Part shown: piece by piece, positions 1 to 10,155 of the stretch | Layout of the letters: each line of letters starts with the position of its first letter | Numbering within the stretch: the stretch's first letter is position 1 | Origin: Tetrapyrgos nigripes | Taxonomy: Eukaryota; Basidiomycota; Agaricomycetes; Agaricales; Campanellaceae | Direction: 5' to 3' | Length of the DNA: 64,000 bases | NCBI GenBank assembly: GCA_013368315.1 | Contig: JAACJM010000109.1 | Location: 1-64,000, forward strand | Translations under genes and position numbers: made by a program | Notes under the pieces: model-generated | Told to the model about the DNA's origin: nothing | The model's input: only the letters and a program-made list of their open reading frames with translations | Databases searched by the model: none

Positions 1-632
1 TGGAGTGCAGACGACTCTTTTGGTCCTGGCCACCTCAGCATCACTGCAAACTGCCATTACTTCACAGTGGGTTCTACAGTGTCTACGAAGCAATCCATAC
101 CATTCCAGAATGGCGTTGATCCAGAGGTGTTCTTCAGTCACTCGTCGCGAGCACAGTGGTGCACACACAGGATAATTCAGTCTTCTATATGAAGGCTTCG
201 AAGTCAGGTCCAAATTCAAAGTGGCGGTACGTCTGCGTTTTGTTCTCTGATTTGACATTATTTTCAACTTGTCCACTGCTAGGTACAGCGACATTCCACC
301 TGCCGATATTTCCATTGGTGACATCGTTGAGATACAGTTTACAGCAATGGCCATTCAACAGCGGAATACTTCATACAAGATGATCTTGATTTTGAGGTCC
401 ATTGCATTGTTAGATGATTCTGTTTCGACTGTTCGTACTATTTCATACCTTTTTGCGCTATACTTATGCTATATTACTCCAGGCTGCGTCTGTTGCCTGA
501 AACCGTGCATTTTCTTTGAGAAAGGACATGCCTATCACACCACGCAACCTTTTGAAGCGTGTAAAATATGAGGAGAGTTCTGATGAGGGGGATTTTCAGG
601 AGCAGCTGAAGGTGCACAAAGATATGGCTTGA
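1..632 (+). pseudogene. Fragment of a repeat-associated Agaricomycete ORF
   Basis: This is a partial gene that enters from the left edge. The readable pieces are a VHTQDN segment near 160, a KFKVA segment ending near 227 at a GT donor, then after an AG acceptor at about 282 the segment RYSDIPPADI...GDIVEIQ, and a last short acidic exon starting MPITPRNLLKRV at 529 and ending in TGA at 630-632. The VHTQDN and KFKVA parts lie in different frames near 190, so at least one frameshift is present. I recall similar short proteins as multi-copy hypothetical ORFs close to transposons in Agaricomycetes; their function is not known to me. The call is by resemblance only and the copy is probably dead. 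Confidence 0.4.
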
Positions 633-1388
633 CTAAGACTTGGTGACGACAACAATGACTGAATGGTGTCCCTTTGGTAGCCACAATACTCAATAGCCAC
701 AATCCTCATAGTACATATTTGTCTAATTACATCATTGCCACATCAAGTGATGCAAATTTGGCTTAACCACAACCTTCATGATGAACTGACAAAGAGTCCA
801 ATGGTGTGAATGGCATTAACTCGCCAATGCGTCCTACGCTTCCTAACTGTCAAGACTTGCTTCTCTCTCTCCATTGCTGATGTTCCTTGACTTTTCACAA
901 GGCCTTTTCTACAATCACATAGGGACGGCATGGACCCTATCTCTCGTCACATATTCAACTTGAGACAGCTGCAACAGTGCACTCTAGCCATCAAGCTTCT
1001 GTACCTGGAATGGAAAACACCTTTACTTAGTGATCAAGCAAACTAGAAGCTCAGCTCAATTCAGAGTGGCTGCGTCAGTACGTTTGAGGTTTTTCACAAT
1101 ACGCATCACTTATCAAATACTCGGGAACAGTCTACAGTTTTACAAAACCTTACAGATTGGTCAGGAACTTTGTATGGTCCCATATGAGGTTTCAAAAATT
1201 TTTGGGTGGTGTACATCAATTTCAATTCATTGTCTATCCTTTGCGTGTTGGCTACACTCTAACTGTGGCATATGTTATCGCACAGACAACTTCTATCTTT
1301 TTAGGGTCAATGCAACGGTGAGATCATCACTCCGCAACCTTACCAACCTTATCACAATGTTTCTTTCTATTCATGTCTATTCATGCCT
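633..1388. other. Intergenic, no gene seen
   Basis: I see no supportable gene or RNA here. The stretch is AT-rich with short imperfect repeats of an atagccacaat type around 680-710 and looks like decayed repeat sequence. Confidence 0.4.
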
Positions 1389-1391
1389 GCA

Positions 1392-1398
1392 TATAAAA
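1392..1398 (+). promoter_or_regulatory. TATA-like box before small ORF
   Basis: TATAAAA lies 42 bp upstream of the ATG at 1440. Spacing is plausible for a fungal core promoter, but the downstream ORF is itself uncertain. Confidence 0.3.
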
Positions 1399-1439
1399 GC
1401 TGCACTCATTACTGCGTGTTCCTCAACATCCCCCAAGCT

Positions 1440-1565
1440 ATGCCACGTGGTCAAACAGCCAAAAAACCTCGCCTTGAAGACTTTGATGTTCCTGGTGATG
1501 TTGAAGACGACGCCATTGAGGAATTCGAAGACAATGTCGATATCCGCTGTTCAAAACGAGCATAA
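1440..1565 (+). CDS. Small acidic ORF or first exon of an unknown gene
   Basis: A 41-residue ORF starts MPRGQTAKKPRLEDFDVP and is followed by a strongly acidic stretch (DVEDDAIEEFED). The basic KKPR patch followed by acidic residues looks like a coding N-terminus rather than random translation. A TATA-like box sits just upstream. Several donor-like sites follow, so it may be the first exon of a longer gene. No function can be assigned. Confidence 0.25.
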   Translation: MPRGQTAKKPRLEDFDVPGDVEDDAIEEFEDNVDIRCSKRA

Positions 1566-2390
1566 GTTGTCACCTTGATTTTAATATCCAGGCCCATTCC
1601 ATTGACGCAAATCCCTAGGAGAACAAACAAAGTTGTTACACTGCCACACCAAAAAAGTCACAATCAACAGTGGCTCAGCCTCCAGGAGCACCCAAGTGAC
1701 GGCAGAGGTAGTTGTGGGTTTTCTCATCCTCTTGCCATGTTTTGATCTATCCCATCTTGTGTAGCCGTGCCAAGATGTCCTCCACTACCACACAGTATGA
1801 TATTACGGGTATCCAAAGACCATGCCGTTCATTGATTGAAAAACTTTTAATGTAGGCCTCTCCCAAACCTCCAATTATGCCATTGTATGTTTTTGAATGT
1901 GCTGGATTAACTCTTGACTGATGGATACTCTTTAGGCTCGCTCAACAGCAACATCCTACATCTGGTCAAAGGTATGTACTATGTGTTGCTCCTCAAACCT
2001 ATTACTTAGTGATGGACCCTCACTGTGCAGTGGAATGTACAGGTAAGCATGACTCATTATATCACTCTCATTATATTACTGACTCCTGGACTGACGTTCC
2101 CAGATTAAACTATAGTTATGCAAACCTTTCACCACTGTTCCAGTTTGCGCCACCCACCTTGTGCATTCAAATCATCTTTCCGTTATGTGCCATTTGATCT
2201 CATTTTATTGCTAGACCATCAACCAAAGGCCATTTTGATGTTTCATCACAGAGGTATGTCGTTGTCACCTATGATTTGTGTCCTGGGCTATGCGTCTAAC
2301 CATGTTCCAGATCTTATGCTATGTGAGCAGTACTCTATCAAAACTAACCATCCTCCACTCACGAGTATCATCAGCCCGCCTGAAATGCAA
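1566..2390. other. Unassigned region upstream of Thr/Ala/Pro-rich repeats
   Basis: Short open stretches with possible donor and acceptor sites occur here but no protein family can be recognised. It may be part of a decayed intron-rich gene that runs into the repeats at 2395-2546. Confidence 0.3.
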
Positions 2391-2394
2391 TATA

Positions 2395-2546
2395 CCTACA
2401 CTTTCGCTAATGCTGCTCCTGCTCCTGCTATCGATACTGTTACCCCTGTTTCCTCCACTGATACCTCTGCTACATCTTTTCCTGCTACTACCTATACTTT
2501 CATTAATGCTGCTCCTCCTGCTCCTGCTACTGATAACACTGATACC
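2395..2546 (+). repeat. Imperfect direct repeat encoding Thr/Ala/Pro-rich segments
   Basis: Two copies of about 52 bp (from 2395 and from 2491) both encode YTF(A/I)NAAP followed by a PAP-rich run, separated by a Ser/Thr-rich spacer. They lie in a long plus-strand reading frame (about 2118-2888) that ends inside the Tc1 element. Copies differ at a few bases, so this is an old internal duplication in what may be a fragment of a low-complexity protein. Confidence 0.45.
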
Positions 2547-2817
2547 TCGTTTTCAAATTTGCATGCTACTATGTCTTTTCCAGTTGCCACTAACGTGTCT
2601 ACTACGAGGACTACTCCGGATGATTCGCTACGGTATGTCACCCTATCTACCTTTGAGATTGTGCATGATATCGACATGATGTTGATGGTATCACAGAACT
2701 CTACAGTCCATGTAGGTTACAACGGATGTTATGTACAGACCGTATGCTCACTAGTGATTATTTTGCAGTGTGGAGGAAATTCAGGCTCCAGATACGTTGT
2801 TCTGGGCACTGTATGTA

Positions 2818-4442
2818 CAGTGGGTCAAAAAATTGTCCACATGTTTCGCATTTTTGGAAAGATTGCCAATTTAAGCAATACTGAGTAGAGATATTAAAAT
2901 GTGGTCAGTGATGGGCAGAAAGCCTTGATAAACGCTACAATATTCTGTCTGTTTTGTCTTATTTGGCTTAAAACTCATGGAGATATGACTGATTTAAAAT
3001 GGTATGTCATTTGGACAATTTTTTGACATGCAAGTGAAAATACAGAAAGTGCTAGCTCAGTACTTGGTATGCCCTCCTTTGGCCTTCAACACAGCCTCAA
3101 TCATTCTAGGCATGCTCCTGATCAATTTCTGACAATCTTCTTCTGTGATTTCATCCCACTTTTCAGCTGCTCTGTCCATATTTCCCAAACTCCAGAGGGT
3201 GCTGTGTCATATCCATTGAGCTTGTGTTTGAGGGTTGTCCAGAGGTGTTCAATGGGGTTCAGGTCAGGAGATTGAGCAGGCCAGCTCATGCAATGGATGT
3301 TGTTGTCTTCAAACCACTTGGTGGCCAGTTTTGACTTGTGTTTAGGATCATTGTCTTGCTGAAAAATGGCCACCTCTGGATCAACACCCAAAATATCCAT
3401 GCTCTCCAGAAGGTTGTTCTCCAAAATGTCCACATACTGCTCTGCATTCATCCTGCCCTCCACCTCTGCCATGTTTCCAACTCCTTCCCACCCCATACAT
3501 CCCCACACCATGATATTTCCTCCTCCAAATTTGACTGTTTCCACCACATTTCTCTCTCCCAAGGATTCACCCTTCCTCCCCCACACATACTGCTGTCCAT
3601 CTGACCCATATCGATTGATTTTAGTCTCATCTGACCAAATAACCCTTTTCCAGTCATCCACAGTCCAGTTTCTGTACTTCTGTGCAAAGTTTAAACGAGC
3701 CTTCCTGTGAGCTGCAGTGAGTTTGGGCTTCTTCTTCGTTTTAGATGTGTCCACATCATGCCTGAGAAGGGAATTTCGAATGGTTTGGGTGGAGACAGGT
3801 TGGTCAAGGAGGGGATTGATGTTTCTGGCCACTTCTGTAGCATTTTCAGCTTTGCCAGTGTTGATTTGTTGGATAGCAGCACGTTCATCAGTGGTAGACA
3901 GCTTTCTAGGACGCCCTGCTTGATGGTTCTCCTTGTCAGGATACATCTCTTTGGCCAGAGAAGCAATCTTTGACTTGGATACCCCAGTTTTAGCAGAGAT
4001 TTCCCTGGATGAAGCAGAAGTTTGGAGGAGAGAGAGGATATTGTCTTTCTGGGTGGATGTGATGGGTCTCATGATTTGATGAGGGCTATAGAACAACTGG
4101 ATGCCCTTATATATGGTCCAGCTGGCAGCTATGATATCATTATGATGTAGCCATTGCATCATTGTACAACTCCACTTATGATGTCATCTATGAGACATCA
4201 CATAGTTACAATACTGATTTTGAAGTGGCAACTCAAAAAATTGTCCAAATGACATACCATTTTAAATCAATCATATCTCCATGAGTTTTGAGCCAAATAG
4301 GACAAATAAAACAGATTATTGTAGCTCTTATCAAGGGCGTTCTGCCCATCACTGACCACATTTCAATATCTCTACTCAGTATTGCTTAAATTGGCAATCT
4401 TTCCAAAAATGCGAAACATGTGGACAATTTTTTGACCCACTG
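2818..4442 (-). mobile_element. Tc1/mariner transposon with long inverted repeats
   Basis: The 1625-bp element begins CAGTGGGTCAAAAAATTGTCC and ends with its inverse; it is flanked by the dinucleotide TA on each side (2816-2817 and 4443-4444), the usual Tc1/mariner target duplication. The inverted repeats run about 210 bp (2818-3030 and 4231-4442) and each carries a second, inverted copy of the end motif (GGACAATTTTTTGAC) at its inner edge, an IR/DR arrangement seen in Tc1-like elements with paired transposase sites. The two arms differ at a modest number of positions, so the copy is not brand new. It encodes one transposase on the minus strand. Confidence 0.93.
3057..4072 (-). pseudogene. 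Tc1-like DD34E transposase, frameshifted near its C-terminus
   Basis: The protein begins MRPITSTQKD, has a helix-turn-helix N-terminus (REISAKTGVSKSKIASLAKE) and a GRPRKLS-type hook. The catalytic triad is visible: D in WSDETK, D in FQQDNDPKH and E in SPDLNPIEHLW, with 34 residues between the second D and E. Near 3180 the frame continues as a non-homologous tail ending at 3122, while the expected C-terminus (ending in KGGHTKY, stop at 3057-3059) is present in another frame. That indicates a one-base deletion after VWEI. An upstream in-frame ATG at 4162 is possible, but the family normally starts close to MRPITS. The catalytic core is complete; only the last 40 or so residues are displaced. 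Confidence 0.85.
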
Positions 4443-5490
4443 TAAGAATCAACCAGAAAAGCCTTTTGGTGGAATAAATATCATACTTGCTGGTGACTTT
4501 GCACAAATACCTCCAGTTATAGGCCCTTACTTATATCATCCAATTGAAATGGAAATTAATCCAAGAATGAAACCCAAAGAACAAGAAAAATCTCTGGGGA
4601 AATCCATTTGGCAACAAGTTACAATAGCTGTGATTCTGAAAGAAAATATGCGTCAAACAAAAGAATCACCTCAAAATACTGCTTTACGAAAAGCACTTGA
4701 GAATATGAGATATGGAAAATGTAAACCTGCTGATATCCAATTTTTCCACAGTCTTACTGCTACTCCACAAAAGAGGGAAATCTTTCTAAAGGAGGAATTT
4801 AGGAACACATCTATTATAACTGCATGGAATGTACACAAAGATGCAATTAATCAAAAGGGAACCACAAGATATGCATCTGATACAAATCAGGAGCTTGTAG
4901 ATTTCTTCTCAATTGACTCTATTTTCTCAAGTTCTACACAAGTTGGAGATCAAAAAAGAGGACAGAAACGAACTAGAGAAGGTGTGATTAAGCATGGAAA
5001 AATTGACTCAACACGTCAAGGTTTTCTTTGGAATGCTATACCTTCTACAATGAATAATCATATTCCTGGAAAATTAAGCCTGTGTATAGGTCTGCCTATA
5101 ATCATCAAGCAAAACTATGCAACTGAATTTTGTATCACAAATGGTCAAGAAGGAACTGTATATGGCTGGCAAGAAAACATTGGTCCTCAAGGGCAGAGAG
5201 TGTTGGATACATTATTTGTCAAGTTGAAGGATCCTCCACAAGAAATCTTTCTTCCAGATCTTCCAAAGAATGTAGTCCCCTTATCAAGATCATCCCAAAC
5301 TGTGAAATGTACACTTCCAAATGATACTTGTCTTACAATCAAAAGAGAACAAGTGATGGTTCTACCTAACTTTGCTATTACTGATTATGTTTCACAGGGT
5401 AAAACAAGGATTCACAATGTTATACATTGCAAAAATCTCAAGAACCATCATGCTTACTACACTGCATTCTCACGAAGCAGCAAATGCTGA
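4420..5490 (+). pseudogene. C-terminal half of a PIF1-type helicase, truncated by the Tc1 junction
   Basis: Helicase motifs III-VI of the PIF1 family are present: GDFAQIPPV, LKENMRQ, ITNGQEGTVYGW, ITDYVSQGKT and AYYTAFSRS. Walker A and B (motifs I and II) are missing; the first residues of the open frame come from the Tc1 inverted repeat, and genuine helicase sequence starts at about 4445 (NQPEKPFGG). The frame ends at TGA 5488-5490 just after the last helicase motif, but the next 45 bp still look coding in other frames and lead into the protease-domain ORF, so helicase and protease were once one protein. PIF1-like helicases of this type are carried by Helitron-like elements and related repeats in fungi. 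It cannot be active as an ATPase. Confidence 0.8.
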
Positions 5491-5532
5491 CCAAATTGAC
5501 CCAAAAAAAATTCAGAGTGGAAGATTGGATAT

Positions 5533-6720
5533 TTGAGGCAAGAATTTAGAGAAATTTTGTTCCTGAATGAAATAACTGAGATGCAATACACTCAAAAGCT
5601 TGATCCTAAAGTAACTGGAAGGACAAGAAACCAATTGATTAGAAGTTATTTTGATCACAAGGGAGAAGACTATATTCCCACTGATATGCCTGAAACTTTA
5701 ATAGAGCCAGGTGATAAACTAGTACCTTCCTTTGCTCAGAATACGCCATGGCAATTGGTAACACATACTAAAACATTAAGAAAAAGCAAAAATGATAAGA
5801 AATCAGTCTCAAACAAAAAGTTTAAGCACGACACAGATAGTAGACAGGAACCAATATTTACAATAGCTCTGCAAGGCATGATTTGGGATGCACAAAATTG
5901 GAGCTGCCCTTATGATACTATATTCACTGTACTGTTAAATCTTTGGCAAGAGGACAAGGAAAAATGGAGTCCATTCTTCACTCAACTAAATAGATTTTCA
6001 GAAGAATTAATCACAAACTTTGTTTTAGCTGAGAAAAATGTACAGATATTAGAAAATGGACGTAATATTGTGCAACAACAGCTTAATAGCATAGACTCAG
6101 AGAGCTTCCCTTATGGACAACGAGGAGGTCACATTGATGTACTTGCACATCACATGTTTGGTACACTCTTGTATTCTAGAGCTGAGTTACTATGTCTGAC
6201 ATGTCAATCACTCTTACCAGTAAATGAGACATTCAGTCAGATTGTTCTGAAGTCAGTTATGGACATCTATCCTGATAGAATATGGATATCGAAATTCAAA
6301 CACCCATATTATATTCAAGGCTGGGTGCATGATTACATGAGTGGTAACCTTCACAATGGAGGTCTTTCATGTAGCTGTGAAGGAAATCCACCTCTCCAAT
6401 CAGTAATAACAGAAGCATCTCCACTTATATACTTTAATATCTTTGACACGCAAATGAGTCTCAGCCATAAATTAACTATACCAGATGCTAATGGTGCACT
6501 GATAACATTTACACCTAGAGCAATTACATATATGGGTGGTCATCACTTTACATGCCGTTTTATAACTCCAAACGGCTCAATATACTATCATGATGGTATT
6601 ACTTGTCAAAGAAATTTCCAGTCAGAGAATTGCGATATCAATAATGTCAATGATGCTTACTTTAAAACTGCAGATAATGGAAGAAAAATAATGATAGGAG
6701 TGCTATATGTTCAGGATTGA
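5533..6720 (+). pseudogene. USP-like cysteine protease domain from a helicase-protease mobile gene
   Basis: The open frame starts inside a conserved block (LRQEFREILFLNEITEMQY) that in related fungal proteins links the helicase to a C-terminal domain. A Cys box, NWSCPYDTIFTVLLNLW (Cys codon 5905-5907), and a His box, GGHHFTCRF (His codons from 6541) followed by YYHDG, resemble the catalytic Cys and His/Asp regions of ubiquitin-specific proteases. Length from the Cys box to the end is about 270 residues. There is no ATG at the start; the frame is the continuation of the helicase after two frame changes between 5480 and 5533. Codon use and composition are AT-rich compared with the nearby host genes. 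Protease activity is inferred from boxes only. Confidence 0.65.
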
Positions 6721-6930
6721 CAGAGTGACTTAGTGTCTAACATGATATCAGGCTGCTCAGTATCCCACAAGTACTACTTCTGAGCAGACTCATGCCCCTT
6801 CTTACAGATAATCACTTTTGAGAGGTATGTCTACAGCACATAACTTTGGCAGGACTTTAGTCTTTGGCTGCCTGACAATTCTAAACCATAAGTACCTAAA
6901 ATTACCCAAAATATACCATCTATTACGAGG

Positions 6931-7080
6931 CCTTTAGGCTGAGTTAACTTAGGTCGACCTCGAAAACTTTTCCACAGGTTCAAACTCCCACCCCTGTTCG
7001 TTGGCGCTCGGCAAGCGCTCTCTGCAATCACGGTCGAGACCATCATGACGTCGTTCACGGCTTCCTCGGATAAACACATA
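6931..7080 (+). repeat. tRNA-derived SINE-like repeat, shortened copy
   Basis: From 6955 to about 7078 this copy matches 7208-7316 closely, including GGTTCAAACTCCCACCCCTG, which resembles a Pol III B box, followed by TTCGTTGGCGCTCG and a TGACGTCGTTCACGGC tail. The 5' part is shorter than in the next copy, so it seems to carry an internal deletion. Confidence 0.55.
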
Positions 7081-7146
7081 ACCAAGGCAGCGTAGGCAGC
7101 ATCAGGGTGCACCTTGTCCTCCTCCTCGCTTCCTCCCCCAATCCTG

Positions 7147-7318
7147 AGGGCCTTGTAGTTTGCCACGCGAAGCGATGGCACTTTACCCCAGTTAATTTAT
7201 GTTGTAGCGACCTCCCAGATCTTTTCCACGGGTTCAAATTCCCACCCCTGTTCGTTGGCGCTCGTCTGGAATCGTCGAGACCCATGACGTCATTCACGGC
7301 ATCCTCGGAGTAACACGA
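7147..7318 (+). repeat. tRNA-derived SINE-like repeat, fuller copy
   Basis: The 5' end (GGGCCTTGTAGTTTGCCACG, from about 7152) resembles a tRNA A-box region and the internal GGGTTCAAATTCCCACC resembles a B box with T-arm pairing. The distance between them is larger than in a tRNA gene. Related 5' heads occur at 7600 and, inverted, at 19129. I infer a tRNA-derived SINE; it is not a functional tRNA because anticodon and acceptor stems cannot be folded. Confidence 0.55.
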
Positions 7319-7599
7319 GGCCCTTAGGGCCGGTCTCTATCCTTCCTGACAACCGAAATGTCTAGACTCAGTCTGGACTGGGTCCAAAGACCGTTTGACA
7401 TCGATACATACATCATCACTGCGTCGAGTACCTCTCTCAGTCTGCAACCGTCGCATCCATTCCTCACAGACTCCTCCTGACTTATCATCAGTGCCCAGTA
7501 GAAGAGCCGACGTACAGGTTTACTCAATACTATGTGTTTTCTCTTACCTAGGCTCTACATGGAAGATATAACGTATTATATGAAAGTGATTCTTGCTGC

Positions 7600-7705
7600 T
7601 GGGGCCTCGTAACTTGCCATGCAAAGCAGTGGCCCCTTACCCCAGTGCGCCTCGTAGGGAGAGGATTTTTTTGCAGCTATCATGGAACGAACGTTCGATT
7701 CTACT
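7600..7705 (+). repeat. SINE-like repeat, third copy
   Basis: GGGCCTCGTAACTTGCCATG at about 7600 matches the head of the copy at 7147, with the shared CCTTACCCCAGT segment after it; a B-box-like CGTTCGATTCTAC lies at about 7690. The two copies diverge between the boxes. Confidence 0.45.
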
Positions 7706-8116
7706 CTCTTGCTTTGTAAGTATTAAAGTAAACGTAAACGCTTTCTAATGACATAAAAAGTTTTGTCAGCCAACTTTCACTTGATTTTCACAGCATGCCC
7801 GCTGGATACCACCTCAAATGTCTCTTCAGGTAAGTATCTGCTTATCTTCACCGCTGAAAACGGCTTTCACTGGCGAAAAGTAGTGATAACGAGGAGGCAG
7901 GATCACGGAAAAATTGCCCGTTGTGTGACATGATCGTCCCGTTTTCCCGGGCCAACCAGAAGCTGTTGATTGGCTGACAAATCTGGTCGAAGAGTCTTGG
8001 CATGACCTAGCACCTTATCGTATACTTACTTTTGCTGACGAGCTCGAAGCAGAGTAACTCAGTCTGGGGAGCTGTCTAAGCCAGTATGAAGATGAGTACA
8101 GCCCTTCCTCGACACC

Positions 8117-8124
8117 TATAAAAG
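8117..8124 (+). promoter_or_regulatory. TATA box of the OYE-like gene
   Basis: TATAAAAG lies 65 bp upstream of the start codon at 8189, a normal position for a fungal core promoter. Confidence 0.5.
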
Positions 8125-8188
8125 AGGGATCATTTGGATTGCTCAGCAACAACTCGACTCACCAACACCTCGACCAACCTTTACAGCA

Positions 8189-9858
8189 ATGTCTTCTTTC
8201 GAAATCAAACATCAATCTCAAGGCCTCGGAGAGCTATCAGTGCTTTTCAGTCCGATACAACTGGGTCCACTCACCATTCGAAACAAGTTCTTCATGGCGC
8301 CGCTAACGAGAGACCGAAACGTACCCACCAGTATTCCTACCGATCTCATGGTAGAATACTACCGTCAGCGTGCGAAAGGAGGAGCGGGATTAATCATTTC
8401 AGAGGCAACACTCATAACTCAACAAGGGTGAGTTCCACACAACGCTCCCTCCTCGATGTTTCATCGGTCACAGTATTTTTTGGCTAATACTTGCCTTCTA
8501 CACTAGCTCTCCATGGCCGCACGCACCCGGTATATGGTCAGATGAACACCTTCGTGCCTGGAAGAAGATAACCGACGCCGTCCATGAAGAAGGAGCGTAC
8601 ATCTATTCGCAACTTTGGCATCGTATGTGCTGTTTCCAGGGATCGTTGAATGAGGCCTGACTGTTTTTCTTTTCCACTTAGTTGGGAGGATTAGCCACAT
8701 TGATGCACCTGAACAAGTTGCTTCTGGAGAGGTAGGTTCAATGCCCATCAATTCACTTCAACTAAACCAATTAATACCCGATGCTCATATTGTAGTCTGT
8801 ATACGCGCCGTCAGCAGTCGGAGCTCGTCCTGATGGTCTAAGCAAATTCCGTTTCCTACCAGGAAACCCCGGACCATCTACGGTAAGTGCTAGCATTTCA
8901 TCCATCTCTCTGCTACACAGTGAATGGTTTTGACTGATGATACATCTTTAGCCCGTAGAAATCAAAGATCCCAGAATATTCATTGAACAATTCAGACTTG
9001 CAGCTATTAATGCGAAGAAAGCTGGATTTGACGGCGTTGAAGGTTAGTATTTTTTTCAATAATTGGCCCGTTGTGTACATCGATACTGAAGCTGCCACCT
9101 ACTGTTGATCAGTCCAGACAGGAGGAGGATTCTTGATACACGAATTCCTTGACAAGACCGCCAACAAACGTACCGATGAATGGGGAGGCTCAGTCGAGAA
9201 CCGAGCTAGATTCGGTCTGGAGGTCCTCAAAGCCGTAACTAAAGTTTTTGGTCCTGGTCGTGTCGGTATAAAGCTTACTCCTACCGGAGGTTATAACGAT
9301 ATTGGGTTAGTTTTCTTACGTTTTAGGTGTGAAATTTAGCTGACTGTTTGGTATATGGTTATAGAATGCCTCTCGAAGATACACTGGAGACTTTCACATA
9401 TTTCATCACTGAAGCAGATAAGCTGAATCTCGCCTACATGATGTTCCCCAGATACGAGGAGGCAATCGTTGAAGTCTATGATGGTGAGTCGCATCTCTCT
9501 TCACGTCCACTCATATTGACGTCTTGACATTTCAGGAAAGCTCCGCGGTACACCCCACGACGTCATCCAAACCTACAAACCCCTCGTCGTCAACAGCAAA
9601 TTCTTCACAAATCAAAACTACACTGTCCAAGAAGCCGCACAACATATATCCACTGGTAAAGTCGATGGAGTCTTTCTCGGAACTGCATGGATAGCCAATC
9701 CCGACCTTCCCAAACGAATTCAGTTTGGAATTCCTTTGAATATGAGTATCGATATGGGGAGATTGTATGGACCGAGGGATGGGAGTGTGTTGAGTGAGGA
9801 GGAACTGGCAAAGGGGTATACCGATTATCCGTTTGCTGAGTTGCCTTTGGCGAATTGA
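8189..9858 (+). CDS. Old Yellow Enzyme-like NADH:flavin oxidoreductase with altered active site
   Basis: Eight exons (8189-8427, 8507-8622, 8682-8731, 8796-8882, 8952-9042, 9113-9305, 9365-9483, 9536-9858) join in frame to a 405-residue TIM-barrel flavin reductase of the OYE family. Family landmarks are clear: [27 protein letters not shown] with the FMN-contacting Thr, YSQLWH with the usual Gln, a [13 protein letters not shown] block, and ANPDLPKRI near the C-terminus. The residues that normally bind substrate and donate the proton (H-x-x-N-G-Y) read Q-T-G-G-G-F at about 196-201, the Arg in VGIR is Lys, and the phosphate-binding Arg in FGR is Thr (about 348). Frame and splice sites are intact, so the gene looks expressed but catalytically diverged. 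The fold is certain; OYE-type ene-reductase activity is doubtful. Confidence 0.9.
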
Positions 9859-10155
9859 GATCTTATACCGAGCCTAGTGTCAAGTAGATTGTCTCATCAC
9901 TTGCTGGCTTTATCCTCGACCCATTTCTGGTGGAATAGCGCGAATGGCAGTACCTAATAGTATGCATGTCAAATAGCCCCTGTCGCTCCGCGAATTAATA
10001 GCTACCAAGCAGAAATGAACGCGACATTGCCAGATATCTTGGTTCGATTTTCTTCACAGATTACATGTATATACCGTAAAACGTGTATAGCTTGCAAGAG
10101 AAAATATGAATAGCACAAGGATTGTAGGTAAACTTTAGCAAGTCAATAGCCTAAA
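9859..10155. other. Intergenic between convergent genes
   Basis: This is the shared 3' region of the OYE-like gene and the minus-strand 7TM pseudogene. I see no gene in it. Confidence 0.5.

Noticed and set aside
6955..7026. Possible functional tRNA gene
   Set aside because: A B-box-like sequence is present but acceptor and anticodon stems do not pair and the same segment is repeated nearby with deletions; it fits a SINE better.
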